The notes under the pieces are model-generated. The model saw nothing but the letters and a program-made list of their open reading frames with translations. It was not told where the DNA came from and made no database searches. Position numbers and translations under genes: made by a program. This document shows, piece after piece, positions 33,301 to 43,204 of a stretch of 64,000 nucleotides of DNA (position 1 is its first letter; each line of letters starts with the position of its first letter). Origin of the DNA: Daucus carota subsp. sativus (Eukaryota; Streptophyta; Magnoliopsida; Apiales; Apiaceae); contig NC_030381.2 in the NCBI RefSeq assembly GCF_001625215.2, forward strand, positions 44,080,689-44,144,688, in the 5' to 3' direction.

Positions 33301-36300
33301 TGTGTCCATGTAATACATGTTGCATTATTGTGTTCAGTTAGTGATGTGAATGTTTTAAACTAGCACTTTTAATAGCGGTTATCATGAGGATTGTTGAATA
33401 TTCCAAATCAGTAATTTGTAGTTCTTTGGACTTAATATAGCTTCATTTTTCCGGAAATATATAAATAGCTTCGTATTTCAAGTGTACAAGAGATATTATT
33501 AAATTAATAGGATATTGAGTTTTTTTTTTTATCTGATGAAACTGGCAATTCTAATTGTTAAAAGCATTTTGAGAGTGAATTTGTAAAATTTATTTCTGTC
33601 CTATATACTTCTTTGACCAACATATTAGGAAACATAATATACACATTAATTATTAATCGGGTTACAGAATCTGAATGGTTAGTTATGCATCAGTCAGGAT
33701 TTGAAAGGATGTGATTGGTGGAATATTATCATTTTAGCTTTAATTAAAGGATTGTGATTTGATGTCGAGGGATACAATAGGAAAGCCATTGGTATATTGA
33801 AGGGAGGAAGAAATAGGAGTGAAGTGTGTGAGAGCAGAGTGGATGGTCTCTCAAAAACCACCTAAGGTTGTGTTGCAAGAGTGTTAATAATCTGATTTAG
33901 GTCAGATTGTCTTGTACTCCTTACATCCCTTTTATCAGCATATATAGTTCTTATCACAACATTAGTGTTAGCCTTTTAGTTCTTTAGGTATCAGCCCTAG
34001 TACAGTTTGATCTGTGTTCCTCACTTTAATAATTGTTTTCATTGTCTTGACAGTCATTCTGCGAAAAATTTGTGTCCACAGCTTTTGATGTATTGAGGTC
34101 AACACAAGTTATATGTAAAAGTCATGTAGTTTGACATTGAAGGCTTGAAATATGTTGTATAACTAAAATTGCATAGATCGGTACTGGATTATTAATTTAC
34201 AACTGACCATTATGTTGCTGGTTACTGTTGGGGGATTGATTGCAACTGACGACTATATTGCGGGTTGCTGATAGGGGACTAATTAGGTTTCTAAGTTTTA
34301 ATAAATATTTAAATATTAATCCTTGGAAAATTAAAATACTTGTCCAGGTTAATTGATTTTTTTTTTGTTTTACTTTTTACTCATCGGGTTCATCCATTTA
34401 TATATGAATTGTATTGATATAAAGGTTCACATTTCAAAATATATTTCTTTGTCCTTTTCCCGTCCTTTTTTCGTATTACTTGTCTACATGTTTCAATGTT
34501 TTTGCTGATAAACAACATGCTGTTAACTTTCAGGTGGATGACTTGGATCAGTTGAAGAAAATGGATATTAGTCCAACCATGGTCAGTTATCTGACTTGGC
34601 AATAAGCTGCATATCCATTCATTACAATAGACATAATAAAACTGCTCACTTCTATTTATGTTTATCTTTCTTTATTCTCATTTTACTAATAATAAAGCTT
34701 CTGTGAAAATGAAGAAGCAGATAGGCTTAAACCTCTCGTTATTAGCCAAATTAAGTGAAATGGGTATGTCGTCATTTATGTAACACGTGCTGGTTCTGTT
34801 AGGTGGCAAAAGCTTTGGCGGAGGTATTTGCTGAAATGATTTTTGTTCATGGATTTCTTCATGGAGATCCACACCCCGGTAATATATTAGTTTCTCCGGA
34901 AGGACGGAATGGGTTTTCTTTAGGTATGTCCCTTCGGATACCTTAAGCACTTGAGTACCTGGTTTTTCCTTTGGGTGATTATCAATTTCTTAACTGTAAC
35001 ACCCCCATCTTAAAATAAGACGAGGGGCTAACTACAAACAAATAGGGCTTTAACATATTCCAAATAATAATGAATGAGTCTTCTTATCTCTAAAATAATT
35101 TAAATTCTTTGAAATAGTTTAACCCGATAGATGCAAATAATTCAAATATCATGACCGGGTTGTAGTTTACAATTTTTTTAACAACATATAACTGCACAAC
35201 AAAGATTTAAATATTTCAAAACCGATTTTAAAATATTTTTTTCGGAAGTCGAAACATATGGTAAAGAATGAAAAGAACGGATCAAACAGAATACATTAAA
35301 TATATCTAATACTAACATGAGTAGCGTTGAATAAAAAGGGACAAAATCCATACCTCGAAATAGCAACTCAAACACTCACAAAATCCATAAGTGATCTGCT
35401 AAACTCCCAACCCTGGAGCTAAAAGTACAAAATTATAATTTATTGTTTATTACACATCGTTATGTTTTACACACTAAAATATGATATTTACAAGTAATCC
35501 ACCTATCACTTTATTATAGCTTCTGGTGGCATAGTTATGTCACTATTATTTACTATACCATGACTACAATGTTGAGTAGTTAATGATATGTCATGAAAGC
35601 ATATAATATATTCATAAACAAATCATCTAATACAAGCTAGGAATTATGCATGTAATAGTAACAATTACACCGATTATAATTCTAATGCTAATTTATTAAT
35701 ATTTCCTAATACTTGAACCTATACACATGACCGCGACTCTGTACCTGCCACTAATGATCATAGTCAATTATATTATTTTACAATCTCTTATACTTGTATG
35801 ACTTGAATAATAAAATTTACCAAAACTTATTTGGTTTACCATAATAATATATTAATATTAATATTAATATTAATAGTACTAATCTAATGTATTTCATATT
35901 ATGTGTGTATAATATTAAATTGTTATCAAAAAAAATCACGCATATTACATTTACATGTATATTGAACTCTATAGACATTTGTACACGATGCAGTGCTTCT
36001 AGATCATGGTGTCTATAAAGAATTTGATGAAAAGTTCCGACAAAGCTACTGTCAACTCTGGAAAGCTTTGATTTATCTGGATTCAAACAAAATACTGCAA
36101 TTTGGCGAACAGTATGGTGTTGGAAAGTACGCAAGATACTTTCCCCTCATATTTACTGGAAGAACGATTGACAGGTGAATGCTCCTTTTCTCCAAGAGTT
36201 TATTATTGAAGTCTTTAATGGGAAAAGATAAATCTTTGGAACACAATCAATACATAAGCGTGTGCTTTTCGATTGAATCGTATGTGATGGACTATATAAA

Positions 36301-37658
36301 CGGTATACATTCCTCAGATGTTTGTTGTACATATTGGTTATTCAATGTAGGTATTGGAGATTGCCTTGTATTATGAAACTCAAATTCCATTAAACTGAAT
36401 AAATATACATACAGCCTACATGCTACATGATTCACTATTTCAATATATTTCTGCAGTTGAACTAACCATCTACTGGCAGTTAATTACTGCTCCAATCAAA
36501 ACATTATGCTAGTATCGTAGCTTTTGAACATAATTTAATCTGAGATTCCCTTTATTGGTGTGGTTGGCAGTAAATCAGCTCTTGGGGAAGCAATGTCGGT
36601 TGATGAGAAGAAGAATCTCAGACAGGAACTGAAATCATTAAAAGTGGATGATTTTTCTTCTTTCATGGAATCTGTACCCTCTGAGTTTCTAACTTTGTTG
36701 CGTACCGAGTAAGCTCTGAACTTAATCCCTCTGTTCATGAACCCTGTTATCTTTCTTTTAATCATCCACCCACCAAGAATAGTTTATTTAGATGTTTGTA
36801 TAATGGTTTTGGGAACATAATATGTAAGTATTGAGATGAAGTCAATAAGTTTGCATCTGTAAGATTTTCAAAGTAGTTCATCATTCATAACATTGACTTT
36901 CACTTAAGGGCAACAGTAACTCAATTATTTTCTAAGCTCCTGTCTTTATTTCATATTTGCGCCTCAAATATTCAAACAGGATTCTTCCTGTAGATGGCAG
37001 CGTAATATTTATATTATTGGTTGGTTTAACTATCATACTGCTACATGATCTATATCTACCTTTGCTAATTGTTTCCTCGATACATGTTTTCAGTGAGCTT
37101 CTCAAGTCCTTGGTTAGCAAGTTGGGCTCTTCGCAACAAATCCGCCTACTTTCTTATGCTAAATATGCATTACGTGGTCTCTCTCCAAAGTTGAATCCTG
37201 AAAATGGTAAAAGCTCAAGTAAACCGACTAAATATATATAATATGAAGTTGTAAACTGTTCAGGGGATAATCTATTTGCCACAATTTCTGCTTCACTTCT
37301 CTTTATGGTCAATCAGGTTTGTAATACCATGATTCTAATAAAAGTCTCTTATGTTGTTCCTCAGTTTCTCTTGTTAAAGTTATGCTGTCAAGAATTCAGA
37401 TGAGCATCCCTTATATCCAGTTGCGGTTCGTTCTGGGTAAGTATCATTGTATCATGGCTTTGTAAAAATTACAAGTTTGGTGCAAGCAATAATAGATAAC
37501 GTATTGTTCTGTTTTTCCGAATTTCAGTGATACTGGAGTTGCTTTCATTGATAAAAGCTATGAAGTTATCTGTTAGAAAAAACTTTAGAGGAATGGTCAT
37601 TTCTGTAAATTATTTACTGGTTAATTTCCTCCGCCAGATTTATGTATTCGGTACTTGA
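21341..37658 (+). CDS. ABC1/UbiB atypical kinase, ADCK1-like (ABC1K family)
   Basis: Atypical protein-kinase-like protein of the AarF/UbiB/ADCK family; ADCK1-type members are mitochondrial and linked to quinone or lipid homeostasis. Sixteen exons: 21341-21538, 21624-21707, 23057-23197, 23286-23356, 29297-29390, 31585-31662, 32148-32214, 32306-32391, 32476-32526, 34534-34581, 34803-34923, 35994-36174, 36571-36708, 37094-37206, 37365-37436, 37528-37658. They total 558 codons, 557 residues. Visible motifs: basic N-terminus with a hydrophobic stretch (about 14-35); a KAAQ at 116-119 where the family has KxGQ; the alanine-rich loop AAAS (175-178); VAVK with Lys196; HGDPHPGN (Asp328, Asn333); and LLDHG in place of DFG (350-352). 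Catalytic residues are kept. Introns are very large; intron 4 (5.9 kb) carries at least four insertions. The last two exons are less conserved, so the C-terminus is less sure. Confidence 0.9.
21888..22149. mobile_element. MITE in ABC1K intron 2
   Basis: Ends are inverted copies: GGCATGTTTGTTTGGAT on the left, and the right end reads ATTCAAACAAACATGCC. The interior has inverted GGGATTATAATCCC-like tracts. No clear target duplication was found, so the superfamily is unassigned (hAT or Harbinger possible). Confidence 0.6.
22765..22970. repeat. Inverted-repeat MITE-like sequence in ABC1K intron 2
   Basis: TCTGGGAACATGTATTTCA-like left end and a CCAAATTCCCAAACAGGCC right end, with repeated ATTTCAAAT tracts in both orientations between them. 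Probably a degraded MITE; ends are approximate. Confidence 0.4.
23543..24079 (+). mobile_element. Non-autonomous Helitron (probable) in ABC1K intron 4
   Basis: The 3' end has the Helitron signature: a GC-rich near-palindrome (CCATGCTTTGCACGGG) about 10 bp before a terminal CTAG, followed by T. A candidate 5' end TCTATTCTATAT follows an A at 23542, giving an A/T insertion site. There is no Rep/helicase coding. The 5' boundary is less sure than the 3' one. Confidence 0.55.
24276..26208 (+). mobile_element. Solo LTR of an LTR retrotransposon in ABC1K intron 4
   Basis: 1,933 bp starting TGTGACGCCCC and ending GGGGTATTACA, with the perfect 5-bp target duplication TACAT at 24271-24275 and 26209-26213. 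No internal gag-pol or second LTR is present, so it is a solo LTR left by recombination between LTRs. A TATA-like TGTATATATAAAG near 25261 suggests its former promoter and the + orientation. The terminal sequence and the GATGAGCTTATAAAGCTCAG motif resemble LTRs of Ty3-type elements; the family is inferred, not proven. It contains a GC-rich tandem repeat (separate entry). Confidence 0.8.
25296..26030. repeat. GC-rich tandem repeat inside the solo LTR
   Basis: Four irregular units begin with a TTCTCGATGTGGTAC motif near 25296, 25491 and 25645, with a diverged TAATCGATGTGGTAC near 25855, so spacing is about 195, 154 and 210 bp. Each unit has an AT-rich half and a GC-rich half built on GGCGACAGGGTGGCGCC. 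The last unit is expanded into a short-period repeat of AAGGCGCT and AGGGCGCT blocks. Open frames across it are repeat products, not genes. Confidence 0.8.
26629..27145. mobile_element. hAT-type MITE in ABC1K intron 4
   Basis: Right end CCGGCCCTG (complement CAGGGCCGGG); the left end is CAAAGCCGCC, diverged. Subterminal AGGGCCTC and GGGGCCTCA blocks are inverted. The flanking octamers TTTGTTGT and GTTGTTGC match at 6 of 8. It resembles the termini of the hAT element at 60556-62010, so the two may be related. Confidence 0.6.
27802..28419. mobile_element. hAT-type non-autonomous element in ABC1K intron 4
   Basis: 618 bp with terminal inverted repeats CAGGGACGTATGCA on the left and TGGATACGTCCCTG on the right. 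It is flanked by a perfect 8-bp target duplication, GTTCTGGA (27794-27801 and 28420-28427). GGGGGCA blocks lie inside both ends. No transposase is readable. Confidence 0.85.
30112..30300 (+). mobile_element. Au-SINE-like retroposon with an internal 32-bp tandem duplication, ABC1K intron 5
   Basis: The second half (GGAAATAGCAAGGCTGCGTA, then CTACCCTCCTCACACCCTCC, then TGGGA) follows the layout of Au SINEs. The block CCTATGTATTGGGG through GGAAATAG is duplicated in tandem, 30173-30204 and 30205-30236, with both copies identical. Flanking duplications were not resolved, so the ends are approximate. Confidence 0.6.
30398..31155. mobile_element. Long inverted-repeat foldback element in ABC1K intron 5
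   Basis: 758 bp. The left end AGGGTTGCATTCCA pairs with the complement of the right end (TGGAGTGCAACCCT). The arms extend about 300 bp with matched blocks such as TTTGTTAAGATT, ACTTAATATATGAAATCTAA and AGAATCATGTTATTTTTT. The flanks are TA-rich (ATATAT left, ATATGTGTG right), so the target duplication cannot be defined. No coding. Confidence 0.75.
34995..35949. mobile_element. Possible LTR fragment or solo LTR in ABC1K intron 11
   Basis: Starts TGTAACACCCCC, like the LTR start at 24276 (TGTGACGCCCC). A possible end GCATATTACA lies at 35949, and the flanking pentamers TTAAC and TTTAC match at 4 of 5. The interior is AT-rich with an (AATATT)n run near 35850. The right boundary is weakly supported. 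Confidence 0.35.
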
Positions 37659-38796
37659 CATGGAATTTTTAGCATTGCCCATTCTATTATAAACTAATTT
37701 ATGGGAAATATTAGGTACCCCAAATTATCTTTCCAAAAGTATTCCTAAACAGGCCATGTGTCAATTTGAAAGGATTATATTGGTGAGATTAATGTAATTA
37801 TGTCTATTTAATAGCTTGATATTCAATAGAAAGATGACACGTGAAATTTGGGAATCTTTTGGAAAAATATTTCAAAATCGAGAGATCTCTGCTGGAGCAG
37901 GTGCTATCGAGAACAATTAGATTCGAATGAATACAGACACAAAACTCTGGTTTAAATTTGGTTCGGTTTTGTCTTATTTTTTTGGAAATTCATTGTCTGA
38001 ACTAAATAAATTGAAATACATTGTATAGTATAAAAAAATAAATTATATATAAATTATTCCTGTTCGTACTGAATAGTCCAGACATTATATAATATATAAA
38101 TTTATATTTATTTTATTTTTATCTATGGAACTTTAATTATAATATCTAATTGTAAATTTTATTATATTATCTTTGGTTAAATAATGGTGATTTATTTGAT
38201 ATTTTTTTTAATAAATAGTAAATGTTAGTTTTATTTATAATAGAAGTTTCCATTTCCTTTTCAAAAATCAAAGGAATTAATTGGTTTGGTCCGAGAAAAA
38301 ATAATTAAAATTTTGGTTTTTGGTCTATTCAGCTCGATTCGATGTTGATCCCTACTTTCTATTTCTCATATATTCAATTTTTATAACAAAAGGACTCCTA
38401 ATAATATTATCTAAAATAAGTAGGACTCACAACATTTTATTTGAATGTAATATTATTCATAAAAATTGTGCGAAATTTAACGTATAATATTTTAAAAATT
38501 TCAACAGAATGATTTTTTTTAAATGAGTAACTTATTTAAGTCGGTTTTATAATCACATGATAATTAACCAAAAAGAGAGTAGAATGGAGGGTAACAAGTA
38601 ACAACACAGGTAGCACACTTTCCACCAATTCGAGGTCACGTAGATCGCACTCCCTTTCCCTTTCATCTCACAGATGAAGACATCACGTCTTACATTTACT
38701 ATTTTCATTATTCACCGCCCTCGGTAAAATCTCACTTTAGAATCTACTGCCCTCCTCATCTTTTCAACTCCGAGATCTAACCCCTTCTAAATAATA

Positions 38797-39099
38797 CTCC
38801 CTCCGTCCCTATTTATCTGTCTACTTTGGAAGTAAAAATTTGTCCCTATTTATCTGTCCATTTATACTTTCAAAACTAATTTAATGATAGTTTTTCAAAT
38901 ATATCTCCATAATTTCAATTTTCAAGGCTTGACTTATTTAAAACTTGGTTGAATTCGTGTTTTCAAGACATAAAGTAGGGGCATTCCACCGTTTTCAAGA
39001 TATTAATTAGAGGTATTTAATGAAAAAGTTTATACAATCAATTATTCCTTGGTATGTGTTTTTTTTTCAAAATGGACAGATAAAAAGGGACGGAGGGAG
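38797..39099. mobile_element. Stowaway-like MITE abutting the TM9 core promoter
   Basis: 303 bp, CTCCCTCCGTCCC to GGGACGGAGGGAG, with TA at 38795-38796 and 39100-39101. The interior repeats ATTTATCTGTC near the left end and its complement GACAGATAAA near the right end. The right TSD is the first TA of a TATAAAT sequence. Confidence 0.85.
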
Positions 39100-39106
39100 T
39101 ATAAAT
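39100..39106 (+). promoter_or_regulatory. TATA-like box at the MITE/TM9 junction
   Basis: TATAAAT begins exactly at the TA duplication of the MITE. It lies 57 bp before the first in-frame ATG (39157) and 69 bp before the ATG chosen (39169). The role is inferred from position. Confidence 0.4.
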
Positions 39107-39168
39107 CTACGCCTATACACACACATACACACAATTTCACAACCCCCTGTGTGCTTATGTGTGTGAAA

Positions 39169-42100
39169 ATGGAGAGCAAGATGTGTGCGCAATTCTTAGC
39201 TATCTTACTCATCACAATCAGTGGGTGTGTTTCACAAGTGAGATCAAGTGCTTCCAATCACAAGTACAAGAGTAATGATCCAGTGCCTCTCTATGTCAAC
39301 AAAGTTGGCCCTTTTCAAAACCCTAGGTATTCTTGGATCTCTCTTTTTGTCAACTGATTTGAGCTTTTTATGTAGTGCATTTGGTGGGTTTTTCTTGATT
39401 TTCGATATTGTTTGTCAAGATTTGATCTTTACGTGGTTCTTGACTTTCTTGCTCAGTTGAGGCTCATGTGATTCTGCAGTTAATTACTAAATTGGATCCA
39501 TATATGAAATTTTGTTGTGAGATGTGATTCCATGGGGGAAGTTTTAACTGATTGAAATTGCACGCTTGTTGGAGAACAGAAATATTTAATGAAATTGGCA
39601 GTGACTCGAGAGGGGAATTTGTAATTTGGGTGATGATAAGGCTAATTAAAAACTATGGTTCATTTAAATGATGTAGTTTTTGATTAATATCTAGAATGAA
39701 GCAAACTTCATCGAATTGCATACTTCATGGTGGTTGACTCTTTTTCTTCTTATTTTGTCCTTTAAAATCCTTAACACTCTTGCGCAACTGTTTTATAAAC
39801 AACAAAAAAATGGGTAGATTATAATGTTTCAATAAAGTGAAGTTCAGCAAGCGGGGTCACCTGATCATCTGTATTACACTTGTTTGAGAGTCCTGATGAT
39901 CTGAAAGAGGAACAGTATAATATGATAAAGTACCATGGTAGATATAAGTATAGAACCAGTTTTGTGTAACTTAACTTGCTAATTGATGTGTCCTGCTAAA
40001 TGATGATTGACTTTTGCTAATTGTGTCTTTTTTTTATTTCAGCGAGACATACCGATATTTCGATCTTCCTTTCTGCATGCCAGGTTGATCATCTTATCAT
40101 ATGTTTACCCTTTTCCATTTGTCATCTTTGTGTTCTACATCTAGTCATTTACCACTAATAGGTAAACAGTATATAACTGATTATTTTATGATATGCCAGC
40201 TTCAACTCAATGGCATGATAAACCGGAAGCTCTTGGTGAAGTATTGAATGGAGATCGTCTAGTTAGCGCGCCCTACGAGCTAAACTTTTTAGTTGAGAAA
40301 GACTCTGAAACTGTCTGCAAGAAAAAACTGACACCACAAGAAGTTTCTAAATTCCGAAGTGCTGTTGCCAAAGATTACTATTTCCAGATGTACTATGATG
40401 ACTTGCCGCTTTGGGGTTTCTTAGGGAAGGCTGAGAAGGATGCCAAAGCTGACCCCAGTGAGACCAAGTATTATCTATTTAAGCACCTCCACTTTGAGAT
40501 ACTTTACAATAAGGATCGTGTCATTGAGGTTAATGTAAGAACTGACCCTAATGCTCTTGTGGATCTTACCGAGGACAAAGAAGTTCTTGCAGACTTTATG
40601 TACACTGTCAAATGGAAAGAAACAGACACCCCTTTTGAGAAAAGAATGGACAAATACTCACAGTCATCAAATATGCCACATCATTTAGAAATACATTGGT
40701 TCTCAATCATTAATTCCTGTGTGACAGTTCTTCTCCTAACTGGATTTTTGGCTACAATTCTCATGCGAGTTCTTAAAAATGATTTCGTTAAGTAAGCAAC
40801 CATGGTTCTGTGTTCTTACTTTAAGTTGTGTTCTGATATTCAGTTTTTAGTCTATTTGAGATTTTTAAATCTGATATTTAGCACTTTCTTTAACAATTTT
40901 TTCATCATTCAATAAAGGTATGCTCACGATGAAGAGACTGCTGAAGACCAAGAAGAAACAGGATGGAAGTACATCCACGGTGATGTCTTTAGGTACCCAA
41001 AGTACAAGTCAGTGTTTGCTGCAGCTCTCGGTTCTGGCTCCCAGCTCTTTGCCATGTAAGAATTTGTGTAAAGCTTTATAGATTATTAAAGTTCTGTTAA
41101 GCTACATTTTGATCATCATACTTATCCTTTGACTGTTCCAGTGCAATATTAGTTTTCATGCTAGCACTGGTTGGCGTCTTCTATCCATACAACAGGGGAG
41201 CTCTGTTTACTGCATTGGTTGTCATTTATGCACTTACATCTGGGGTTGCCGGCTATACTGCGGCCTCATTCTATTGCCAGCTGGAAGGGACAAACTGGGT
41301 ATGTATACATTACCTTAATTACTGCTGTGTTGTTGCTTAGGAAATATTATTTCACACTTAGACTTATGGAGGGGCATGTAAAAATTTTCTCGCTATGGTC
41401 CTTTGATGCTACTTTCTTAATATAGTGTAGTGTTTTGAATCAGTTGAGATTATACTATGTTTTTGGTGGTTAACAAACATAATATGGGAGGAGGAGAAGA
41501 TGCTTATTAGTTTAAACAGCTTAAAGTATATACGAAAAAGTGATTCTGAATATTATACCTGCATTGTGAAGTGAATCCGACCACGTGTCGGCATTATTAT
41601 ATTAGCTGTAATATGACTTTGGGCAAGTAATTAGTCATCCCCAGATTGAATTACATTTATCTCCCAGTAATTGGTCTGATCTTACAGGTAAGGAATCTTC
41701 TGTTGACCGGAAGTCTCTTTTGTGGACCTCTGTTTCTGACATTCTGCTTTCTTAACACCGTTGCAATCGCTTACAATGCCACTGCTGCTCTACCATTTGG
41801 CACAATTGTGGTAATAGTTCTTATATGGCTCCTAGTGACATCTCCTTTGCTAGTATTGGGTGGAATAGCTGGAAAAAATAGCAAGGCTGAGTTTCAAGCT
41901 CCTGTGCGAACCACAAAGTATCCTAGAGAGATTCCACCATTGCCTTGGTATCGTGGAACCCTTCCTCAGATGGCAATGGCTGGGTTTCTGCCCTTCAGTG
42001 CTATCTATATTGAGCTCTATTATATATTTGCCAGTGTGTGGGGTCACAGAATTTACACCATTTACAGTATTTTATTCATTGTTTTCATCATTCTCCTGAT

Positions 42101-43204
42101 TGTGACGGCTTTCATCACTGTGGCACTGACATATTTCCAACTTGCTGCCGAGGACCATGCTTGGTGGTGGAGGTATTTACAATGTTTATACTTTATCTTT
42201 GCATCTAACTGCACTTAAAAATTTGAAACATGCTTTGGCAGCTGCTCTTTTTTTTTTTTTTTCCCTTCTCTTTTGTCTATCTAATTTTATCTTCAAAATG
42301 TCCCATGCTTTACCGTATATGTGTGTAGATAGTAAAATATTAAATCTTAAAGGTAGGGAACATAACTTTAAATGATATTGCTGATGTTCATCTATCTATA
42401 TATTAAAAATGTGATAAACCTTATCGAGCCACATTGATCTTGAGCTTATCCAATTACGTGTAAATACTAAGTATGCACTATCGGCACCTTCTAGAATTTC
42501 TGGGGTGTAAATACTGAATATGCACTATCAGGACCTTAATGATTGCTGGTTTCTCATTCAGTGATATGTTGATTTAGTCTATACCCCTGGTTATTAGTAT
42601 AGAATTTCAATTTTGGTGCGGAGGGTGGAAAGAGATCCTAAAATCTATAGCAGAAATTGAGCCAAGTCCTAACTCATGCTTTAGTTATCAGCAGCATTTT
42701 TTTTCTTGAGTACAAATCATATGATGACTTGCCACTTTGAAAATATGCAAGCATAATTAATCCTCAGTCTCTTTTTTCCTGTAGTACTGCCTAGTCTTTT
42801 CAACAAAATTATAATCTAGTGAAAAATGGGAATGAGAGGAAAAGTGAGGAGAAATCTTGTGCTGCCATCATTTATAAATGCTTGATGTATAATATTAATC
42901 TGATGTATAATTTTAGCTTGTTATTCCTTTCTTGAATTTACTTTAAGTTTCTCATTATTTCACTTGTATATGTTCGTGGTTCAGGGCTTTCCTTTGTGGT
43001 GGATCAACTGGGCTGTTCATTTACGGTTATTGCTTGTATTACTACTATGCACGATCAGATATGAACGGTTTCATGCAGACTTCATTCTTCTTTGGTTACA
43101 TGGCCTGCATTTGCTACGGTTTCTTCCTCATGCTAGGGACAGTAGGTTTCCGTGCTTCTCTGTTTTTTGTCCGTCACATATATCGCTCAATCAAGTGTGA
43201 GTAG
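39169..43204 (+). CDS. Transmembrane 9 superfamily member (nonaspanin / endomembrane protein 70)
   Basis: Nine-span endomembrane protein of the TM9SF/TMN family, found in Golgi and endosomal membranes and involved in trafficking. Exons: 39169-39326, 40043-40083, 40200-40791, 40918-41055, 41142-41298, 41688-42172, 42985-43204, joining to 597 codons, 596 residues, a normal TMN length. An N-terminal signal peptide (hydrophobic FLAILLITISGCV) is followed by the lumenal domain with PLYVNKVGPFQNPSETYRYF and a C-terminal half of many hydrophobic segments, including FPLYV-type and PWYRGTLPQMAMAGFLPFSA regions. The protein ends SIKCE, fitting the KXD/E Golgi-retention tail known for plant EMP/TMN proteins. 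An in-frame ATG at 39157 would add four residues; 39169 has the better context (A at -3, G at +4). Confidence 0.93.

Larger units (their letters stand above)
37659..39168. other. Intergenic spacer between ABC1K and the TM9 gene
   Basis: 1.5 kb. Around 37706-37880 there is an imperfect inverted repeat (TTTCCAAAAG and GTGTCA blocks in both orientations), likely a degraded MITE. A Stowaway-like MITE occupies 38797-39099, directly upstream of the TM9 start. No coding was recognised. Confidence 0.6.

Noticed and set aside
37940-38345. TTCGGTTTGG/TTTTGGTC-type repeat region downstream of ABC1K
   Set aside because: Vaguely repeat-like but no paired ends or duplication could be defined.
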